37,020 nt of DNA, taken from assembly GCA_944388215.1 (NCBI GenBank), contig CALXHT010000020.1, positions 1 to 37,020 of the forward strand, given 5' to 3'. Of the stretch, positions 32,236 through 37,020 are shown in pieces. The notes under the pieces are model-generated. The model saw only the letters and a list, made by a program, of their open reading frames with translations, was not told where the DNA came from and searched no databases. A program made the position numbers and the translations under genes. The DNA is from an uncultured Gemmiger sp. Lineage in GTDB: Bacteria > Bacillota > Clostridia > Oscillospirales > Ruminococcaceae. The number at the start of each line of letters is the position of its first letter. Positions within the stretch are counted from its first letter, which is position 1.

Positions 32236-34833
32236 ATGAGTGAAATGCGGGTCTGCCCCAACTGTCTGGCGCCGCTGGGGGAGGAAAGCGTCTGCGCCCG
32301 GTGCGGCTTTGACAGCGCCAGCTACACCGTGCTGCCCCATCATCTGGTGCCGGGCAGCCTGGTCAAACAGCGGTACCAGGTGGGCCGCGTGCTGGGCGAG
32401 GGCGGTTTCGGCATCACCTATGTGGGCCGGGACACCGTGCTCAACCTGAAGGTGGCCATCAAGGAATTCTACATGGCGGGCTACGTGAACCGCAACCACG
32501 ACGCCTCCGACACGGTGTTTGCCACCCTGGGCACCCACCGGGACACCTTCACGAAAAACAAGGAGAAATTCCTCAGCGAGGCCCGGGTGCTGGCCCGGTT
32601 CTACGAGGAGCCCGGTATCGTGGGGGTGCGGGATTTCTGTGAGGAGAACGGCACCGCCTACATCATCATGGACTTCCTGGACGGCGTCACCCTGAAGGAC
32701 TACCTGGAACAGAAGGGGCGTCTGGCTCCTGCCGACGCCGTGGCCCTGCTCATGCCGGTGATGCGCTCGCTGGAGCGGGTGCACGCCGACGGCATCATCC
32801 ACCGGGATATCAGCCCCGACAACATCATGGTGCTGCCCGACGGCCGCACCAAGCTGCTGGACTTCGGCGCCGCGCGGGCGGTGTCCCAGACCGATATCAA
32901 GAGCCTGTCGGTGATCCTCAAGCCCGGCTACGCTCCCGAGGAACAGTACCGCAGCAAGGGCCACCAGGGCCCCTGGACCGATGTCTATGCCCTGGCCGCC
33001 ACCCTCTACCGGTGCATCGTGGGCCAGGCCCCCGACGACGCCATGGAGCGGATGTACCGCGACCTGCTGCCCGCCCCCGCCGCCACCGAGGCGGCCTGCC
33101 CGGTGGCCATCAGCAACGTCATCATGAAGGGCCTGGCGGTGCGCCAGCCCGACCGCTACCAGGATGTGGGCAGCTTCCTCACCGACCTGGAAGCGGCCCT
33201 GCAGGACCCCGGCAACGCCGACCTGGCCCCCGACCTGCGGCAGGTGCCCGGCGGGGCCCGTCCCGCCGCCCCCGCGGGGGACCACACGGTGCTGGCCGAC
33301 CTGCCCACCGGCCACACGGTGCTGGCGGACAGCGAACCGGTGCCCGCCCCCAAGCCGGCCCCGGCACCCAAGGCAGAGCCCAAGCCGGAACCCGCCCCGG
33401 CCCCTGCCCCCAAAACGGAACCGAAACCGGCGCCCAAAGCGGAGCCCAAACCGCAGCCGAAACCCGCCCCCCAGGCGGAGCCCAACCCGGAAAGCAAACC
33501 CAAGGCCGAAGCAAAGCCGGAAAGCACACCCGAACCCGCCGCCCCGGCGGACAAGGCCCCCGGCGGCAAAAAGGCGGGCGGCAAGAAGATTTTCCTGCTG
33601 ATCGCGGCGGTGGTGATTGTTCTGGTCATCGCGGCGGTGGCCTGCCAGGGCGGCAGCGCCCCTGCCTCCACCGGCAGCAGCTCCGCGGCGGACGGCAATG
33701 CCGACAGCACCGCCCCGGCCGCAGCCCCGGCGGACGGCGCCGCTTCCACGGTATCGGTCGGATTGCCCACCATGACCATCAACGATGTCACGCTGGAACT
33801 GCCCGGCTCGGTGCAGCCCCTGCTGGACGCCGGCTGGGTCTTCAAGGACGAGGCCGACGAGACCCGCATGCTGGCACCGGGAGAACAGGCCAGCTTTATC
33901 GACATGATCAACGAGTACGGCACCATCTCGGTGACCCTGGTGAACCAGGGACTGAACACCCAGCCTGTGGCGGACTGCACACTGACCATGGTGGGGGTCT
34001 ACAACAGCTCCCTCAACAACAACTATCTGGGCGAGACCGGCAACAGCTGCACACTGTCCAACGGCCTGACGCTGGGTACCTCCACCCTGGAGGACCTTTC
34101 GGTGGCCTGTCCCGGCGCGGTGAAGGATGATATTCTCGAGGATACCTACGTCCGGGAGGATGAGATCAGCGAGGAGGAATACACCTTTGACGCGGATGGC
34201 GTGCTGAGGAGCGTCTATCTGCGGGTGAGCAACGATGTGAAATCCGCCTCTGCCGCGGGCGATCAGGTTTCCCGGGAGCGCCCCGCCGAGTACGACGACC
34301 CCGCCTTTATGGAAGCCCACGGCATGCCGGACTTCTCGTTCCAGTCTTCGGAGATGAGCGGCACGCTGCCCCTGACGGTGGAAGACTTCACCAACCATGG
34401 CTGGACGGTGGAACGCCAGCCCGACTATCTGCCCGCCAACTCCTACGCCAACGTCTACCTGCGCTATGACGTGCGCACCACGCTGGAAGTCCAGGCAGCC
34501 AACTACACCGGCAACGCCATCGATCCCAAGTACGGCATGATCAAGGACCTGACCTACACTGCCGAGGAAGAGGAGGACATGACGCTGCAGTACCAGGGCA
34601 AGACCTGGGTGGAGGTGGGCAAGACCACCCGGCAGCAGGCGCAGGATACCGCCAAGGAACTGGGCCTGACCGTGTCGGTCGACAAGCTGAACCAGTTGAG
34701 TGTGGAACTGGGCGACAACGGCCGCAGCATCTCCCTCATCTTCAACCAGGACGACATTCTGGAAAGTGTGACGGTGCACGGAGAATACAGCGGTTCCTAC
34801 TACGACTATGAAAGCGAGGAGACCAACGGATGA
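32236..34833 (+). CDS. Membrane Ser/Thr protein kinase with zinc ribbon and extracytoplasmic domain
   Basis: An 865-residue protein; AAAGGAGG precedes ATG 32236. An N-terminal zinc ribbon (CPNC...CARC, residues 7-23) leads into a Hanks-type kinase: LGEGGFGITYVG, catalytic Lys76 in VAIKEFY, IIHRDISPDN (HRD near 189-191), LDFGAAR and GYAPEEQY. A Pro/Lys/Glu-rich linker (about 355-445) precedes one membrane helix (IFLLIAAVVIVLVIAAVA, about 452-470). A ~390-residue outer domain of unrecognised fold follows; it has no PASTA repeats. The outer domain probably senses an envelope signal. The kinase probably phosphorylates the FHA-ABC ATPase and is opposed by the PP2C enzyme of the same operon. Confidence 0.9.
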   Translation: MSEMRVCPNCLAPLGEESVCARCGFDSASYTVLPHHLVPGSLVKQRYQVGRVLGEGGFGITYVGRDTVLNLKVAIKEFYMAGYVNRNHDASDTVFATLGTHRDTFTKNKEKFLSEARVLARFYEEPGIVGVRDFCEENGTAYIIMDFLDGVTLKDYLEQKGRLAPADAVALLMPVMRSLERVHADGIIHRDISPDNIMVLPDGRTKLLDFGAARAVSQTDIKSLSVILKPGYAPEEQYRSKGHQGPWTDVYALAATLYRCIVGQAPDDAMERMYRDLLPAPAATEAACPVAISNVIMKGLAVRQPDRYQDVGSFLTDLEAALQDPGNADLAPDLRQVPGGARPAAPAGDHTVLADLPTGHTVLADSEPVPAPKPAPAPKAEPKPEPAPAPAPKTEPKPAPKAEPKPQPKPAPQAEPNPESKPKAEAKPESTPEPAAPADKAPGGKKAGGKKIFLLIAAVVIVLVIAAVACQGGSAPASTGSSSAADGNADSTAPAAAPADGAASTVSVGLPTMTINDVTLELPGSVQPLLDAGWVFKDEADETRMLAPGEQASFIDMINEYGTISVTLVNQGLNTQPVADCTLTMVGVYNSSLNNNYLGETGNSCTLSNGLTLGTSTLEDLSVACPGAVKDDILEDTYVREDEISEEEYTFDADGVLRSVYLRVSNDVKSASAAGDQVSRERPAEYDDPAFMEAHGMPDFSFQSSEMSGTLPLTVEDFTNHGWTVERQPDYLPANSYANVYLRYDVRTTLEVQAANYTGNAIDPKYGMIKDLTYTAEEEEDMTLQYQGKTWVEVGKTTRQQAQDTAKELGLTVSVDKLNQLSVELGDNGRSISLIFNQDDILESVTVHGEYSGSYYDYESEETNG

Positions 34834-35921
34834 AACACCTTCGTCTTGCGGCGCTGACCCTGGGCCTGGCGCTGCTGCTCACCGCCTGCGGCGACAAGGA
34901 GGAGGACGCCTCCTCCGCCCCGGCGCCCGCCACGGCGGAATCCGCCGCCGTGACTCCGGCACCCACCGAAGCCCCCACCCCGACGCCCACGGCGGCTCCC
35001 ACGGCCACGCCGGCTTCCCCCGCGGCCCTGCTCACCATGGACGGCCAGTGGGGCGGCATGGCCCCCGACGGCACCGCCTGGCTGGTGAACCTGAAGGGCG
35101 GCAAGCTGACGCTGGAAAGCCAGGCGCCCGACGCCGATCAGGCCGAGACGGTGGCGGAACTGTCGCTGGCGGACCTCAAGCTGGACACCGGCGACGGGTT
35201 CAGCCTGGGGGACTACTCGGTGGCGCTGGTGCCCCAGGCGGACGGCTTTGCCCTGCGCATCAATGACCTCTACCTGACGCCCCAGGACGCCGCCGACCCC
35301 GCCCGGCTGCGGGAAGATCTGGCGGGCGCCCAGGACCTGCTGGCCCAGCTGGAACAGAACAATTTCTGGATGGCCTGCGTGGGCAGCGATCTCTACAGCC
35401 TGCACATGACGCCGGACGGCCTGACCCTGACCTGCTACACCCAGCAGGACGGCCAGGTGACGGCCCAGACGGTGACCGGCACCTTCACGGTGGACGCCGA
35501 CGGCCTGCGGGTGGTGGACGGCGAAGGCCAGACCGTGCTGGACTTTGACTGGACCATGGCCGCCGAGGAGGATGCCCTCCAGCGGCTGGACCTGGCCCCC
35601 ACGCTGACGGCGGCGGACCTGCAGCCGGGGGAGAACCTCTCCTTCTACGCCACCCAGGCCGCCGATGAGGCCGAGGCCGACGCCATGGCCCGGTCCTATC
35701 TGGAAAACCGCCAGACCCCCGACCCGGCCAAGGACGACCTGACCACCCTGCTCCAGGGCTACCGGGGCGTCTCCATCGTGGATGCCTGCATCCTCAACGG
35801 CCTGGACCCCTCGCTGGAAAACCGGGCCACCTACGCCGAGGCCTTCGGCATTGAAAACTACCGCGGCACCGCCGAGCAGAACCTCTTCCTGCTCACCAGT
35901 ATGGGCGGCGTCATCGAATAA
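34830..35921 (+). CDS. Lipoprotein, last gene of the kinase/ABC operon
   Basis: A 363-residue protein; its ATG overlaps the kinase stop (ATGA). The signal peptide ends LALLLTAC, and a Thr/Pro/Ala-rich linker spans about residues 30-65. The mature part has repeated short beta stretches (LLTMDGQWGGMAPDGTAWLVNLKGG; FWMACVGSDLYSLHMTPDGLTL; GTFTVDADGLRVVDGEGQTVLDFDW in blocks) reminiscent of lipocalin-like or DUF-type sensor folds. The C-terminal helical part ends NLFLLTSMGGVIE. I recognise no family. The tight coupling suggests it works with the kinase's outer domain or the transporter. Confidence 0.8.
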   Translation: MKHLRLAALTLGLALLLTACGDKEEDASSAPAPATAESAAVTPAPTEAPTPTPTAAPTATPASPAALLTMDGQWGGMAPDGTAWLVNLKGGKLTLESQAPDADQAETVAELSLADLKLDTGDGFSLGDYSVALVPQADGFALRINDLYLTPQDAADPARLREDLAGAQDLLAQLEQNNFWMACVGSDLYSLHMTPDGLTLTCYTQQDGQVTAQTVTGTFTVDADGLRVVDGEGQTVLDFDWTMAAEEDALQRLDLAPTLTAADLQPGENLSFYATQAADEAEADAMARSYLENRQTPDPAKDDLTTLLQGYRGVSIVDACILNGLDPSLENRATYAEAFGIENYRGTAEQNLFLLTSMGGVIE

Positions 35922-35925
35922 AACC

Positions 35926-35960
35926 AAGAGCGCGGAACCCTTTGGGGTTCCGCGCTCTTT
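35926..35960. terminator. Bidirectional terminator
   Basis: AAGAGCGCGGAACCC (35926-35940) pairs perfectly with 35945-35959 around a TTTG loop, flanked by A-rich and T-rich ends. It separates the kinase operon from the convergent flavin reductase gene. Confidence 0.88.
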
Positions 35961-35979
35961 CTGCGCTTTACGGGAACAT

Positions 35980-36552
35980 TCACGGCTTCAGCAGGCCGGC
36001 GCCGCTGTGCCAGGCCTGGCCGATGCGCTGGCCCACGGCGTAGTAGCCGTTCTGCATCTGGTCAAAGGCGAAGGCCTGCAGCTTGCCCGCGTCGATCTTG
36101 CCGGCGTCGTCCAGCACCTTCTCGTCGGCCAGCACGTTGACGATCCTGCCCAGCACACGCAGGCCGTAGGGCTGGTTTTGCATCTCCACCACTTCGCATT
36201 CCAGCGTCAGGGGATACTCGGTGATGACGGGGGCGTCCACCCGGCTGCTCTTGACGGCGTGCAGGCCGGTGCGGGCGAACTTGTCGGCCACCTTGTTGGC
36301 GCTGGCAATGCCCAGATAGTCCGACGCCGCCAGGGTATCCGCCCCGGGCACCGCCAGCGTGAAGGCGTTGCGGGCTTTCAGGTTGGCCACCGTCTTGTGG
36401 TCGGCCTCCAGGTTGAGGGCCACCATGTCCTCGGCGCAGATGCCGCCCCAGGCCATCATCATCACGTCCACCGTGTCGTCCTCGTTGTAGGTGCCGATCA
36501 TGTAGGTGGGCATGGGGAAGAGATAGGGCTTTACGCCAAAATCTTTTGTCAT
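35980..36552 (-). CDS. Flavin reductase-like (DIM6/NTAB) flavoprotein
   Basis: A 190-residue protein; AAAGGAG lies upstream of ATG 36552. It shows the FMN-binding split-barrel pattern: PYLFPMPTYMIGTY, VDVMMMAWGGICAEDMVALNLEADHKTVANLKA, and FTLAVPGADTLAASDYLGIASANKVADKF. Members bind FMN and reduce flavins or act on quinone-like substrates in the cytoplasm. It stands alone. A GTAC-containing dyad at 36627-36654 in its upstream region resembles HxlR/YodB-type operators, and an HxlR regulator is encoded at 16433. Confidence 0.87.
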   Translation of the reverse strand: MTKDFGVKPYLFPMPTYMIGTYNEDDTVDVMMMAWGGICAEDMVALNLEADHKTVANLKARNAFTLAVPGADTLAASDYLGIASANKVADKFARTGLHAVKSSRVDAPVITEYPLTLECEVVEMQNQPYGLRVLGRIVNVLADEKVLDDAGKIDAGKLQAFAFDQMQNGYYAVGQRIGQAWHSGAGLLKP

Positions 36553-36626
36553 GGAAAACAGGCTCCTTTCTGTATGCTGCTTTGTATCTGTCTTCATCAT
36601 AGCGCAGCCGCGGCCCCAAAAGCAAG

Positions 36627-36654
36627 TACGCACATTCCGGTGCGGTACTTACCC
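36627..36654. promoter_or_regulatory. GTAC dyad between the flavin reductase and abgT genes
   Basis: AAGTACGCAC (about 36625-36634) faces GTGCGGTACTT (about 36641-36651), an inverted repeat with one extra base, in the divergent intergenic region. It could be an operator controlling either gene. Confidence 0.45.
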
Positions 36655-36707
36655 GGAGGAAAGTGCCCTCTGCCGCCCGGCGGCGCAAAAGAAAGGATTT
36701 GGTACAT

Positions 36708-37020
36708 TTGGCAAACAAGGGTCCCCTGGAGAAAAAGTCGGGCGGCGTGCTGGGCGCCATCGAGCGCATCGGCAACGCGCTGCCCTCTCCCTTCATCCTG
36801 TTTCTGTGGCTGGTGGTCATTCTGGTGGCCCTCACCACGGTGCTGGCGGCACTGGGCGTGTCGGCAGTGAACCCCACCACCCAGGAGGTGGTCACCGTCC
36901 AGAGCCTGCTCACCCGGGATGGTCTTGTCTGGATTCTCGGCTCGCTGGTCAGTAACTTCTCGGGCTTTGCGGCGCTGGGCATCGTGCTGGTCATGCAGAT
37001 GGCCATCGGCGTCACCGAGG
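36708..37020 (+). CDS. abgT: AbgT-family transporter, 5' part
   Basis: The gene runs off the window. I take TTG 36708 as the start, with AAAGGA ten bases upstream, because no ATG or GTG gives this N-terminus. The visible 104 residues read LANKGPLEKKSGGVLGAIER, then IGNALPSPFILFLWLVVILVALTTVLAALG (in blocks), then TRDGLVWILGSLVSNFSGFAALGIVLVMQM. These are the first helices and conserved loop of the AbgT/MtrF family. Family members take up p-aminobenzoyl-glutamate or export antifolate drugs. Which applies here cannot be decided from this part. Confidence 0.85.
   Translation, partial: MANKGPLEKKSGGVLGAIERIGNALPSPFILFLWLVVILVALTTVLAALGVSAVNPTTQEVVTVQSLLTRDGLVWILGSLVSNFSGFAALGIVLVMQMAIGVTE

Noticed and set aside
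33340..33580. Tandem repeat array or CRISPR-like repeats
   Set aside because: The repetition is the Pro/Lys/Glu/Ala linker of the kinase, not spaced DNA repeats; no CRISPR array was seen anywhere.
32089..34779. An 896-codon minus-strand open frame opposite the kinase
   Set aside because: It is an antisense shadow; all kinase motifs are on the plus strand.

Overview
The window reads as chromosomal DNA of a GC-rich, anaerobic, low-spore-type Firmicute, most likely an Oscillospiraceae/Ruminococcaceae gut bacterium. The evidence is strong AGGAGG ribosome sites, lipobox lipoproteins, an Rnf-type flavin operon, GH32/PTS sugar use, an HPK10/LytTR two-component module and an AbgT transporter. No marker fixes the genus.

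Positions 1-8180 form an accessory, lower-GC graveyard of defence and mobile genes. It holds a TOTE-type primase-helicase with an internal out-of-frame deletion, the first ~37 codons of an AAA ATPase, an intact DUF6429/RhuM pair, degenerate tRNA-like hairpin sequence, a small GNAT acetyltransferase, and a 3'-truncated Wadjet JetA. JetA abuts two minus-strand gene pieces and the tail of a membrane-protein gene. Imperfect ~95-bp direct repeats, each containing a palindrome, bound the first 4.85 kb.

8300-9289 is a lipoprotein gene with a LytTR-style 21-bp-spaced direct repeat upstream. 9363-16132 (minus) is a nine-gene flavin electron-transfer operon. In transcription order it encodes a NusG-II protein, a Gx transporter, DUF1622, a two-domain FMN-bind-like lipoprotein, ApbE, RnfC, RnfD, RnfG and a small membrane protein. 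RnfA, RnfB and RnfE are absent. The layout looks like a hybrid of an Rnf complex and the Listeria-type extracellular electron-transfer locus. A lone HxlR regulator follows.

16890-22853 (minus) is a sucrose/fructoside unit: two cytoplasmic GH32 hydrolases, a PTS EIIBCA and a LacI regulator, with a perfect 26-bp operator before the PTS gene and a near-copy before the regulator gene.

22976-28889 is a cell-surface sensing module: a WG-repeat/SH3 lipoprotein, a LytTR response regulator, a frameshifted HPK10 kinase, a stand-alone membrane DHp (His-box) protein, a paralogue of the 8300 lipoprotein, and a YD-repeat-like lipoprotein. Three promoters (before the 8300, 24283 and 26970 genes) share paired TTTTGC boxes exactly 21 bp apart, so they probably form one LytTR regulon.

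29045-35921 is a tightly overlapping phosphosignalling-transport operon: PP2C phosphatase, double-FHA ABC ATPase, ABC-2 permease, zinc-ribbon Ser/Thr kinase with an extracytoplasmic domain, and a lipoprotein. It is followed by a flavin reductase (minus) and the 5' end of an AbgT transporter gene.
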